Below, piece after piece: positions 7,081 through 14,509 of a stretch of DNA of 28,118 nucleotides. The stretch is from positions 1-28,118 of the forward strand of contig NZ_JAHAHH010000004.1 in the NCBI RefSeq assembly GCF_018373335.1. Reading direction: 5' to 3'. The position numbers and the translations under genes are program-made. The first letter of the stretch is position 1. Each line of letters opens with the position of its first letter. The notes under the pieces were generated by a model. The model was not told where the DNA came from. It made no database searches and saw only the letters and a list, made by a program, of their open reading frames with translations. Source of the stretch: Negativicoccus succinicivorans. GTDB lineage: Bacteria > Bacillota > Negativicutes > Veillonellales > Negativicoccaceae.

Positions 7081-8247
7081 ATGGACTGGAAAACAAAAAT
7101 GGTGCCGCGGGTCGTTTCGATACCGCCGTCGGGCATTCGCAAATTTTTTGATTTGGCGAGTACCATGGACAATGTGATTTCACTCGGCGTGGGAGAACCT
7201 GATTTCAACGCGCCGGACAAAGTCATCCAAGCCTGCATCGCAAGTCTGGAAAAAGGGGAAACGTCCTACACGGGCAATTCCGGTATTTTACCTTTGCGTG
7301 AAGAAATCGCCAAACTGTTCGCCGAACATTACGGCGTCGAATACGATCCCAAGACGGAGATCACGGTGACGATCGGCGTTTCGGAAGCGATCGACATGAC
7401 TTTGCGCGCGCTGTTGAATCCGGGAGATGAAGTACTGATCCCCGATCCGGCCTATGTGGCGTATCCGGCTTGCGTGACGCTGGCGGGAGGCACACCGGTA
7501 CTCGTTCCGACGCGGCAGGAAGACGGTTTCCGTCTGACGGCCAAAGCGCTGGAACAATATATTACCGCGAAAACAAAAGTGTTGCTGATCGGTTTCCCGA
7601 ACAACCCGACGGGCACGGTCATGGATCGCGAATCGCTTCTGGCGATCGCTGAAGTGGCGAAACGGCATGACCTTGTCGTCATTTCCGATGAAATCTACGC
7701 GGAATTGACGTATGAAGGCGCTCACACCTGCATCGCGTCGTTACCGGGCATGCGGGAACGCACCGTCGTTTTCAACGGCTTTTCCAAAGCCTACGCGATG
7801 ACCGGCATGCGCATCGGTTACGCCTGCGCGCCGCGCGAACTCACGGAAACGATGTTCAAGATCCACCAGTACGCGATTATGTGCGCGCCGACAACCAGTC
7901 AGAAAGGAGCGCTCACCGCGTTGCGCGAATGCGACGCGGATGTCGCCGCGATGAAAGCGGAATACGACCGTCGCCGCCTGTTCGTATACGACGAACTGAC
8001 GAAAATGGGCTTGCCCTGCGTGAAGCCGCAAGGCGCTTTCTACATTTTCCCGGATATTCGCAGCACGGGACTTACGGATAACGAATTCGCCGAAGGTTTA
8101 CTCGCCGCCGAACGCGTCGCCGTCGTGCCGGGTTCGGCATTTGGCGAACAGGGGAAAGGCCACGTGCGCATTTCCTATGCGTCGAGCATGGAAAACCTCG
8201 CCGAAGCCATGAAACGTATCGCGCGTTTTATCACCTCAAAAAAATAA
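7081..8247 (+). CDS. Class I/II PLP-dependent aminotransferase
   Basis: This 388-residue protein is a fold-type I aminotransferase. Evidence is the N-terminal ISLGVGEPDFNAP, SYTGNSGILPLREEIA, PDPAYVAYP, the PNNPTG motif, VISDEIYAELTYEG (cofactor-binding Asp and Tyr), the Schiff-base lysine in FNGFSKAYAMTGMRIGY, and HVRISYASSMENL with the substrate-carboxylate arginine. Such enzymes move amino groups between aspartate, aromatic or branched amino acids and 2-oxoglutarate; the specificity cannot be told here. The start at 7081 follows AAGGAGG at 7069-7075; an in-frame TTG at 7066 would overlap that site and is rejected. The gene stands alone between a promoter and a terminator. Confidence 0.93.
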   Translation: MDWKTKMVPRVVSIPPSGIRKFFDLASTMDNVISLGVGEPDFNAPDKVIQACIASLEKGETSYTGNSGILPLREEIAKLFAEHYGVEYDPKTEITVTIGVSEAIDMTLRALLNPGDEVLIPDPAYVAYPACVTLAGGTPVLVPTRQEDGFRLTAKALEQYITAKTKVLLIGFPNNPTGTVMDRESLLAIAEVAKRHDLVVISDEIYAELTYEGAHTCIASLPGMRERTVVFNGFSKAYAMTGMRIGYACAPRELTETMFKIHQYAIMCAPTTSQKGALTALRECDADVAAMKAEYDRRRLFVYDELTKMGLPCVKPQGAFYIFPDIRSTGLTDNEFAEGLLAAERVAVVPGSAFGEQGKGHVRISYASSMENLAEAMKRIARFITSKK

Positions 8248-8262
8248 AGCAATGACCCTCAG

Positions 8263-8290
8263 ACAGCGGACAAAATGTCCGCTGTTTTTG
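8263..8290 (+). terminator. Terminator of the aminotransferase gene
   Basis: The perfect stem ACAGCGGACA / TGTCCGCTGT with an AAA loop is followed directly by a T run. Confidence 0.9.
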
Positions 8291-8320
8291 CTTGCGGAAA
8301 GGTGCGCGCCGCCGCGCATA

Positions 8321-8329
8321 TGCTATAAT
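8321..8329 (+). promoter_or_regulatory. Extended -10 promoter of the walJ-htrA-rlmH operon
   Basis: TGCTATAAT lies 30 bases before the TTG start at 8359, with no clear -35 box. It is the only promoter seen for the genes up to about 13 kb. Confidence 0.65.
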
Positions 8330-8358
8330 AAAAATTAATGTAAGAACGGGGGAAAACA

Positions 8359-9363
8359 TTGCCGAAAACGCAGTTTAACACACTGGAAGATTTAGCGCGC
8401 GAGATTGCGAACGGGCGCGGTCAATATACTGAAAAGAATACGATTAAAAGCGCTGCGCAGGATACGGCGCGCATCGCGCCGAGTGAAACCATGGCGGCGA
8501 CGGAACGACCGGAACTCGAAATGGTTACGCTGGCCTCTTCGAGCAAGGGCAATGCCACGTTAGTGCGCACGCCGCGAACGCAGGTGCTGGTCGATTGTGG
8601 GATCAGCGCGCGCCGCATCACGCAGGCGCTGGCGGAACTGCATGTCGATCCGGCGCAACTGGCCGGCGTTTTGCTGACGCATGAACACAGCGATCACGTA
8701 AAAGGCTTAGCCGCGTTTTTGAAGCGCTATCCTTTGCCGGTGTATACGACACGCGCGACGTTTCAGGCGCTCGGCGAGACCGCGGTGACGTACGCGCGCC
8801 GCTTTGTGGAAATAACGCGGCCGTTTACGCTCGGCGATTTGGATGTGGAACGGTTCGCGATCAGTCATGACGCGGCAGATCCGGGCGGATTCACGTTCGC
8901 CGCGACGCGCGTGCAAGCCGCGGTCTGCACCGACTTGGGCTTTGTGTCGTCCGATGTGGAGGCGGCGTTGCGGGAAGCCACGCTGCTGGTGCTCGAAGCC
9001 AACCACGATCCCGACATGTTGCGCGAAGGACCGTACAGCGCGTTTTTGAAAGCACGCATTTTGGGTGCGCGCGGCCATTTGGCGAACGGCGAAACCGGCC
9101 GCTTGCTGGCTCGGTTGTACCGGGGCCGACGACTGGATGTTATTTTAGCGCATCGCAGTGAAACGAATAATACTTGCGCGGCGGTTGCCGCGGCGATGGA
9201 AGCAATGCTCGGCGCCACCGGTATTAAAGACGAGGCGGCGGGGATTCACTGGCAGCACGGCGCCGTTTTGGGAAATGTGCGCTGCGCGTCGAAAACTATT
9301 ACGAACGAGGAGAAAGAATGCGAAACAATCGTAAATACATCATTATTATCGTCGTCCTGCTGA
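8359..9363 (+). CDS. walJ: WalJ/YycJ-like metallo-beta-lactamase-fold hydrolase with an N-terminal extension
   Basis: This 334-residue protein is an MBL-fold metal-dependent hydrolase of the YycJ/WalJ group, thought to be a DNA exonuclease tied to cell-wall and DNA maintenance. From about residue 56 it matches the family: LASSSKGNATLV, VDCGISARRI, the metal-binding LTHEHSDH, the second histidine in FAISHDAADP, CTDLGF, LEANHDPDML and GARGHLANGE. The first 54 residues (MPKTQFNTLEDLAREIANGR onward) are extra. I kept the TTG start because GGGGGAAAA precedes it and the promoter is close, but ATG codons at 8488 or 8521 would give the usual length. The C-terminus overlaps htrA by 46 bases. Order with htrA and rlmH mirrors Firmicutes wal regions, although walR and walK are absent here. 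Confidence 0.85.
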   Translation: MPKTQFNTLEDLAREIANGRGQYTEKNTIKSAAQDTARIAPSETMAATERPELEMVTLASSSKGNATLVRTPRTQVLVDCGISARRITQALAELHVDPAQLAGVLLTHEHSDHVKGLAAFLKRYPLPVYTTRATFQALGETAVTYARRFVEITRPFTLGDLDVERFAISHDAADPGGFTFAATRVQAAVCTDLGFVSSDVEAALREATLLVLEANHDPDMLREGPYSAFLKARILGARGHLANGETGRLLARLYRGRRLDVILAHRSETNNTCAAVAAAMEAMLGATGIKDEAAGIHWQHGAVLGNVRCASKTITNEEKECETIVNTSLLSSSC

Positions 9364-10415
9364 TCATTATCGGGGTGCTGCTGGGCGTCTTTTTGGGACG
9401 GCACTGGTGGGCGCCGCAAGGCGACGGCAACGACTTGGAATCCTTGAATACGCCGAAAGAAGAACGGATTTTATCCAATGTCCGCAACACTTCGATCGTG
9501 CAGGCCGTCAAACAGGTGGGGCCCGCGGTGGTGGGCATCAGCACGAAAGTGTATGATCGCGATATGTTCAATCGGCGCGTGCTGGTCGGCGAAAGCGTCG
9601 GCAGCGGCGTCATTTTCGATAAGCGGGGATACATCGTCACCAACTACCATGTAGTGGGTACAAGCGATGACGTCAACGTCATGTTGGCGACAAACGAAAC
9701 GATTACCGGCAAAGTGATCGGCCGCGATGAAGCCACCGATCTCGCCGTTATTAAAATTGAACATGAAGCGTTGCCGGTGGCGGAACTCGGCGACTCGAGC
9801 TCACTGGTCGTCGGCGAACCGGCGATCGCGATCGGCAATCCGTTGGGCTTGGAATTGCGCGGCACGGTGACGGTCGGCGTGATTTCCGCGTTAAACCGCA
9901 CGATCAATCCGCTGGAACAGCATTATCCGTTGATTCAGACGGACGCGGCGATCAACCAGGGTAACAGCGGCGGGGCGCTGGTCAACGCCGAGGGCAAGGT
10001 GGTCGGCATCAACAGCGCCAAAATCGCGAATAACGGCGTGGAAGGTTTGGGCTTTGCCATTCCGATCAACGCGGCGCGACCGATCTTAAAGGAATTGATT
10101 GAGCATGGCGAAATCCGTCGCGCCTACATCGGCGTATGGGCGGTCGATCAAGCCATTGCGGCTCGTTACGGTTACGAGTGGCCGGCGGGCGAAACCGGTG
10201 TTCTCGTAGTGAAAAAAGATCCGCGCGGACCGCTCGGCATGACCGATGTGGGATCGGGCGATTTTCTGACGGTGGTGAACGGTCAGGCGATCGCGAGTCT
10301 TCAAGAGTTGCGACAGCAGATCGACGCGCAGGCGCCGGGGCAGACCGTTACGCTCGGGTATCGTCATGAAGGCATGGAGAGAACCGCCGAAGTGACGTTG
10401 CAGGAGGCGCGCTGA
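9318..10415 (+). CDS. htrA: HtrA/DegP-type membrane-anchored serine protease with PDZ domain
   Basis: This 365-residue protein has one N-terminal membrane segment (about residues 7-27), a trypsin-like domain with catalytic triad His111 (TNYHVV), Asp141 (ATDLAVIKI) and Ser217 (NQGNSGGAL), and one PDZ domain from about 265 onward (GVLVVKKDPRGP...FLTVVNG). It would sit on the outer face of the inner membrane and degrade misfolded envelope proteins or start a proteolytic signalling cascade. Architecture is that of DegS and Firmicutes HtrA. GAGGAG precedes the ATG. Its start lies within the walJ 3' end, and its TGA overlaps the rlmH ATG (TGATG), so the three genes are coupled. Confidence 0.95.
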   Translation: MRNNRKYIIIIVVLLIIIGVLLGVFLGRHWWAPQGDGNDLESLNTPKEERILSNVRNTSIVQAVKQVGPAVVGISTKVYDRDMFNRRVLVGESVGSGVIFDKRGYIVTNYHVVGTSDDVNVMLATNETITGKVIGRDEATDLAVIKIEHEALPVAELGDSSSLVVGEPAIAIGNPLGLELRGTVTVGVISALNRTINPLEQHYPLIQTDAAINQGNSGGALVNAEGKVVGINSAKIANNGVEGLGFAIPINAARPILKELIEHGEIRRAYIGVWAVDQAIAARYGYEWPAGETGVLVVKKDPRGPLGMTDVGSGDFLTVVNGQAIASLQELRQQIDAQAPGQTVTLGYRHEGMERTAEVTLQEAR

Positions 10416-10894
10416 TGCGCTATCGTCTGCTTTGCGTCGGCAAATTAAAACAGGATTTTCTCAAAGAGGCTTGCGCGGAATACATCAAAAGGTTGCGTCC
10501 GTACGGCGAACTGACATGCATCGAAGTACCGGAAGCCAAGACGACGACGCGGCCGAGCGAAAAAGAGCGCGAAGCGCAGCTGGAAGAAGAAGGAAACGCG
10601 TTGCTGCAGCATATTCGTCCGCAGGATTACCTGATCGTGCTGGATTTGCACGGTAAGGAACTGTCGTCGACGGATTTCGCGGCGAAGCTCGCGGATCTCG
10701 CGGTCGACGGCGTCGGCGAAGTGACGCTGGCGATCGGCGGCGCGTACGGGCTCGGCGCGAACTTGCGCCAGCGGGCGCAGTTTCGCTGGGCGCTTTCGCC
10801 TTTGACATTTACGCATCAAATGACGCGGTACCTGGTATTGGAACAACTCTACCGCGCCGCTAAAATTAATCATCGGGAACCCTATCATTGGTAA
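10415..10894 (+). CDS. rlmH: 23S rRNA (pseudouridine-1915-N3)-methyltransferase RlmH
   Basis: This 159-residue SPOUT methyltransferase modifies pseudouridine 1915 in helix 69 of 23S rRNA using S-adenosylmethionine. Family signatures are YRLLCVGKLK at the start, ECIKRL-like AEYIKRLRPYGEL, LDLHGKELSS, the cofactor-binding AIGGAYGLG and the C-terminal SPLTFTHQMTRYLVLEQLYRA followed by REPYHW, the invariant RlmH terminus. Length is exactly that of the family. It follows htrA with a one-base overlap, the usual arrangement in Firmicutes. Confidence 0.98.
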   Translation: MRYRLLCVGKLKQDFLKEACAEYIKRLRPYGELTCIEVPEAKTTTRPSEKEREAQLEEEGNALLQHIRPQDYLIVLDLHGKELSSTDFAAKLADLAVDGVGEVTLAIGGAYGLGANLRQRAQFRWALSPLTFTHQMTRYLVLEQLYRAAKINHREPYHW

Positions 10895-10905
10895 GAGGTG
10901 ACGGC

Positions 10906-12159
10906 ATGGCAAACGAGCAGGATCAAAACAAGCAGGAAAAAGATTGGGCGCAAATTATCGACAAGAGTCGCAAGGACAATGCCAACATCATGTCGATGTT
11001 TCCCACCGCGCCTCATCAGCAGGCGACATTTACGGAACGTTTTCGCGCGCAGACGGCGGCCAGCGGCGAAGAACTGCTGACGATGCAAAATCAGTTGCGG
11101 GAGATACGTGATGAATGGCTCGCCGCCCGCGCGGAGGCGTTGGCGGCGCAACCGATTGTCACAACGCCGGTGGTCACTCGCGCGGCGCGAACACGCACGC
11201 ACCGTCACGGTCATTTCACGCGACGCGCTTTCGCGGCGACGCCTCATTACTATGCGAAGACGGCGGACGGAACGCGCGAAGTCAATTTGGCGTACCATTA
11301 TATGACGGCGCGGCGCGCGCATACGCAGGCGGCGCTCAGCGATTTTCGCGACTTGTTGGCCAACACGCATCAGCTTTTGGGCGGCATCGACGGTTTGACG
11401 GAAGTCATTGACGGTCTCGCGGCGGGCGGACTTACGCAAAATCAGCATCTTTTGTATGAAGAGGAATTGAAAAGCCTCGCGCGTCGGGTGAACGATCTGT
11501 ACCAGCAGATCAACAGCGCGGCGTTTCACCTGAACGGCATGTTTAATAAAGAAAAAGAGATCGCCGTCAACCTGCATACGCACTCCGAAGCGCCGGCGGA
11601 TATTTTGCGGCATCATCAGGCGGTGCTCTGGGCGTATCGCAAATATCTCGAATACCGGTCGAACGCGGCTCATACGTTGCAGACGGCGATGGAATCGTTG
11701 CAGATTTTCCTGCAGGCGATTCGCAAAGAAGTCATGCGCCGCAAGGTGGAAAATTTGCACCGCGATATGCAGGATATTACCGCGCAACGGCGCGAAATGA
11801 TGGCGCGTCAGGCGGAGGAAGCGGCCGCGAAAGCGGAACTCGGCGAAGAATATATCCCGGAAGAATTGCCGGAACTGCCGCCGGTGCAAGCGCTGGCGGC
11901 TGCCGATCAGGCGGCGTCGGCGGAGGAAATGGCGCGCCGCGCAGAACAAATTCGCGCCGATCGGGAAGCGGCTCGCGTCGCCGCGGAGGAAGCGGAACTG
12001 CGCGCCGAGGAGGAGGCCGCAGAGGCCGCCGCCAAAGCGCGGGAAGAATCCGAATTCGGCGATGATGAAGAAGGCTCGCGCTCGATCGTGCCGTTGATTA
12101 TTTTAATTCTTATTTTGGTCGGCGTCGGCGTCTACTACTTTTTAGAAATCAGAGGGTGA
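10906..12159 (+). CDS. Unrecognised tail-anchored coiled-coil protein
   Basis: I do not recognise this 417-residue protein. It has no signal peptide. Residues 1-90 are polar and helical, residues 91-108 are rich in Arg, His and Thr (TRAARTRTHRHGHFTRR), and residues 124-290 look like long amphipathic helices with regular hydrophobic spacing. Residues 290-385 are dominated by Ala, Glu and Arg, a likely coiled coil, followed by an acidic patch (EFGDDEEG). The last 25 residues form one strong membrane helix (about 393-413) with only four residues after it. The body should therefore be cytoplasmic and the protein held by its C-terminus. AGAGGTGA precedes the ATG at 10906. It lies 11 bases after rlmH and 12 bases before a site-2-type protease gene. 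The composition is repetitive, so true homologues may be hard to find. Confidence 0.75.
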   Translation: MANEQDQNKQEKDWAQIIDKSRKDNANIMSMFPTAPHQQATFTERFRAQTAASGEELLTMQNQLREIRDEWLAARAEALAAQPIVTTPVVTRAARTRTHRHGHFTRRAFAATPHYYAKTADGTREVNLAYHYMTARRAHTQAALSDFRDLLANTHQLLGGIDGLTEVIDGLAAGGLTQNQHLLYEEELKSLARRVNDLYQQINSAAFHLNGMFNKEKEIAVNLHTHSEAPADILRHHQAVLWAYRKYLEYRSNAAHTLQTAMESLQIFLQAIRKEVMRRKVENLHRDMQDITAQRREMMARQAEEAAAKAELGEEYIPEELPELPPVQALAAADQAASAEEMARRAEQIRADREAARVAAEEAELRAEEEAAEAAAKAREESEFGDDEEGSRSIVPLIILILILVGVGVYYFLEIRG

Positions 12160-12171
12160 TGGTTCCCGTTT

Positions 12172-13053
12172 ATGACAGGTTACAACGAACCGCGCCGTGA
12201 TCGTGACGAGGGTCCGATCGCGGACGGCGAATATCGAGTGATCGAAGATCGCGAATGGTCCACTGAGCGGCCGCCGCAAGAACCGCCGCGCCAACACTCC
12301 GGCAACGGCTTTCAGAAATCGGCCGGTCTCGGTCTGGGGGCGATGCTGCTGCTCTTGCTGAGCAAAGGCAAGAGCCTCTTGTTCGCGCTTAAATATACGA
12401 AATTTTTGGGCACGGCTGTTTCCATGTTCGTCATGATCTGGTCGTACGCGGTATTTTACGGTTGGCGGTACGCGGCGGGCATCGTGTTGATGATCGCCAT
12501 CCATGAGTTCGGGCATTACGTCACGGCGAAAGCGGTCGGCATGCCGGTCTCGGCGCCGGTATTCATCCCGTTCGTGGGCGCGTTGATCACCATGAAAGTG
12601 CCGCCGAAAGACGCGTGGCAGGAAGCGATCGTCGCGCTGGGCGGTCCGTTCTTCGGGCTCGTGGCGGGACTGTGCGCACTGTACTGGGGCATCGTTAATC
12701 ATTCCGGACTGGTGCAGGCGATCGCCTACTTCAGCTTTTTCATTACGCTCTTTAATATGATTCCGGTGTCGCCGCTTGACGGCGGTCGCATCGTCACCGC
12801 CCTTTCCCCCTGGGTATGGGTGGTCGGTTTGATCGTGATGGCCGTCGCCGCCTGGTATACATTCAGTCCGTTGATGATTCTGATTTTGTTCTTCGGTATC
12901 TATCGGGCGCGGCAGACTTGGTCACAACGGCACGATCCGCGGCAGCAGCGGTACTTCACCGTCAGCGCGCCGAAACGCTGGCTGATCGGTATCGCTTACG
13001 GTCTGATCACGGCGTTATCCGGCGTGGGCGTATATCTTTTCACCGGCGCGTAA
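12172..13053 (+). CDS. Site-2-protease family (M50) zinc metalloprotease
   Basis: This 293-residue membrane protein carries the intramembrane metalloprotease signature: HEFGH at 111-115, with the glutamate and two zinc-binding histidines, and NMIPVSPLDGGR at 195-206, where the aspartate is the third zinc ligand. About six hydrophobic segments surround these motifs. The first 52 residues are soluble and charged with several prolines (RPPQEPPRQ). There is no PDZ domain, unlike RseP, so it belongs to the small PDZ-less branch. Such enzymes cut transmembrane helices of anti-sigma factors and other regulators. The gene follows the tail-anchored coiled-coil gene after 12 bases and shares its operon with htrA, suggesting an envelope-quality role. 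Confidence 0.9.
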   Translation: MTGYNEPRRDRDEGPIADGEYRVIEDREWSTERPPQEPPRQHSGNGFQKSAGLGLGAMLLLLLSKGKSLLFALKYTKFLGTAVSMFVMIWSYAVFYGWRYAAGIVLMIAIHEFGHYVTAKAVGMPVSAPVFIPFVGALITMKVPPKDAWQEAIVALGGPFFGLVAGLCALYWGIVNHSGLVQAIAYFSFFITLFNMIPVSPLDGGRIVTALSPWVWVVGLIVMAVAAWYTFSPLMILILFFGIYRARQTWSQRHDPRQQRYFTVSAPKRWLIGIAYGLITALSGVGVYLFTGA

Positions 13054-13104
13054 AAGGAAATCGGCGAACGAAAGAGAACATATAAGTAAGAGGAGGTAAC
13101 GACT

Positions 13105-13572
13105 ATGAAAGCAACTGAAATCATGAGCAAATATGTCTTGACCTGCAGCAAAGATACGACGATTCATGAACTGATCCGGTTATTTGTCCGCAATAAGGTG
13201 ACGGCGATTCCCGTTGTTGGCGATGATAACGAGTTGCTCGGGATTGTTTCCGAAGGGGATCTCCTGTACAAAAAAGTGCGCCCGCACGTGCCGCGCTACG
13301 TCAATGTCTTGGGCGCCAGCCTTTATTACAGCGGCTACGGGCAATATGAAGAAACGTTTCAAAAGTTATTGGCGACGCGCGCCGAAGAAATCATGACGAG
13401 AGACGTCGAGTACGTCGAGCCGGACGCCGACTCCAATACCGTTACGGATATGATGGTCGAGGACCATTTGAAAAATGTGCCGGTCGTGAAAGATAAACGG
13501 CTGGTCGGCATGATCTCGCGCGCGGATATTTTAGCCTTAATCGCGCGGGAAAATGATTTACCGATCGTATAG
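13105..13572 (+). CDS. CBS-domain pair protein
   Basis: This 155-residue protein is a single Bateman module of two CBS domains, about residues 1-60 (KATEIMSKYVLTCSKDTTIHEL ... LLGIVSEGDLLYKK, shown in parts) and 92-150 (EEIMTRDVEYVEPDADSNTV ... VGMISRADILALIA). Such modules bind adenine nucleotides and usually regulate a partner. The linker between the domains, about 35 residues, is longer than in minimal CBS pairs and has an aromatic-rich stretch (LYYSGYGQYEE). A very strong GAGGAGG site precedes the ATG. It is the last gene of the walJ-htrA run, 51 bases after the protease gene, and ends at a terminator. The partner and ligand are unknown. Confidence 0.92.
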   Translation: MKATEIMSKYVLTCSKDTTIHELIRLFVRNKVTAIPVVGDDNELLGIVSEGDLLYKKVRPHVPRYVNVLGASLYYSGYGQYEETFQKLLATRAEEIMTRDVEYVEPDADSNTVTDMMVEDHLKNVPVVKDKRLVGMISRADILALIARENDLPIV

Positions 13573-13579
13573 AGGCAAT

Positions 13580-13611
13580 AAAAAAAGCAGCTCGTTTGAG
13601 CTGCTTTTTTT
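13580..13611. terminator. Bidirectional terminator between the CBS and DJ-1-like genes
   Basis: AAAAAAAGCAGCTC / GAGCTGCTTTTTTT with loop GTTT is a long A-T-flanked stem that serves both convergent genes. Confidence 0.9.
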
Positions 13612-13648
13612 GTTGTTTTTATGCGATTGCGGAGCGCGGGCGCATTGA

Positions 13649-14389
13649 TCAGTGATGATGACCGCAGCAGCCGCCTTCTTTTTCGTGATGGCCGCAACCG
13701 CAGTTGTCCGCGTGTTCATGATGGCCGCAGCAACAGCTTTCTTCTTCGTGATGACCGCAGCCGCAGCCGCAGCTTTCGCCGCCTTCCGTCGTACCGCACG
13801 CGCATTTGCCTTGCGCCATGCCGACGAGGGCCTTTTGGACGAGCGGCAGCAAAATTTGTCCCGCGACATCATTTCTCGCTTCTTCGCCCTTGATGATGTC
13901 GATTAATTTCAATGCGAAGAAGGGGGCGGTCAAAGGTCCGCGGCTCGTCAAAACGTTTTGATCGAAGAAGACGATTTCTTCATGCGCTTTTTTGAAACCG
14001 ACGGCTTCTTCCATGCCCGGATAGCACACGCCTTCGATGTCTTTGGCAATGCCCGCGGCGTGTAACACGATGGGGCTGGCGCAAATGCTCGCGACCAGTT
14101 TGCCCGCGTCATGAAAATTTTTGATCGCCTTGGTGACGCGTTGATCGGCGGCCAGCGTTTCCGAACCGATCATGCCGCCCGGCGTAATAATGCCGGCGTA
14201 ATCGTCGAGATGGATTTCATCCCATTTTTTATCCGCCTTGATCATGATATCGTGATCGCCGAGCGTTTCCAACGTGTCCATTGTCGAAATCGTATCGACA
14301 TCGATGCTGGCGCGGCGCAAATACGTTACCACCAGTAACGCTTCCGTTTCTTCGTAACCTTTGCTCAATAAAACCATGTATTTGTTCAT
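13649..14389 (-). CDS. DJ-1/PfpI family protein with Cys/His-rich C-terminal tail
   Basis: The first about 190 of 246 residues form a DJ-1/PfpI domain: YMVLLSKGYEETEALLVV with the conserved acidic residue, ITPGGMIGSETLA, the nucleophile-elbow cysteine in LVASICASPIVLHAAG, and NVLTSRGPLTAPFFALKLID. DJ-1-type proteins are stress-response chaperones, glyoxalases or deglycases; which applies is unknown. The remaining about 51 residues after AQGK are unusual: 12 cysteines and 10 histidines in repeating CGCGHH, CCCGHHEH, CGCGHH and CCGHHH units, ending the protein with three histidines. This should bind metals such as nickel, zinc or copper, like the tail of SlyD. The start at 14389 follows AAAGGAG. 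It is transcribed away from a cyclodeaminase-family gene with overlapping promoters. Confidence 0.93.
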   Translation of the reverse strand: MNKYMVLLSKGYEETEALLVVTYLRRASIDVDTISTMDTLETLGDHDIMIKADKKWDEIHLDDYAGIITPGGMIGSETLAADQRVTKAIKNFHDAGKLVASICASPIVLHAAGIAKDIEGVCYPGMEEAVGFKKAHEEIVFFDQNVLTSRGPLTAPFFALKLIDIIKGEEARNDVAGQILLPLVQKALVGMAQGKCACGTTEGGESCGCGCGHHEEESCCCGHHEHADNCGCGHHEKEGGCCGHHH

Positions 14390-14431
14390 TGTGTCGCTCC
14401 TTTCCGAATTTACCGTAACATCTATATAATA

Positions 14432-14462
14432 ATTATAGCAGACACGTGCGCATGCTTGCCAA
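14432..14462 (-). promoter_or_regulatory. Promoter of the DJ-1-like gene
   Basis: On the minus strand TTGGCA (14462-14457) is followed after 19 bases by TATAAT (14437-14432), which also carries a TGC extension. Its -35 box overlaps that of the opposite promoter. Confidence 0.65.
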
Positions 14463-14484
14463 CGGGCGGGGGGCATGGCATACT
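14456..14484 (+). promoter_or_regulatory. Promoter of the cyclodeaminase-family gene
   Basis: TTGCCA (14456-14461) and CATACT (14479-14484) are separated by 17 bases, 26 bases before the start codon. It is back-to-back with the promoter of the DJ-1-like gene. Confidence 0.6.
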
Positions 14485-14509
14485 GAAAACAAAACGCAAA
14501 GGAGTCGTT

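Noticed and set aside
10885..11949. A 354-codon open frame antisense to the coiled-coil gene
   Set aside because: The real plus-strand gene has a ribosome binding site and sensible membrane helix. The antisense frame is Arg/His-rich and lacks a recognisable fold, as expected for GC-rich codon bias mirrored on the other strand.
13649..13800. Frameshift or low-complexity artefact at the end of the DJ-1-like gene
   Set aside because: The frame runs straight from the DJ-1 domain into the Cys/His units, ending with a stop before a clear terminator, with no sign of a sequence break.
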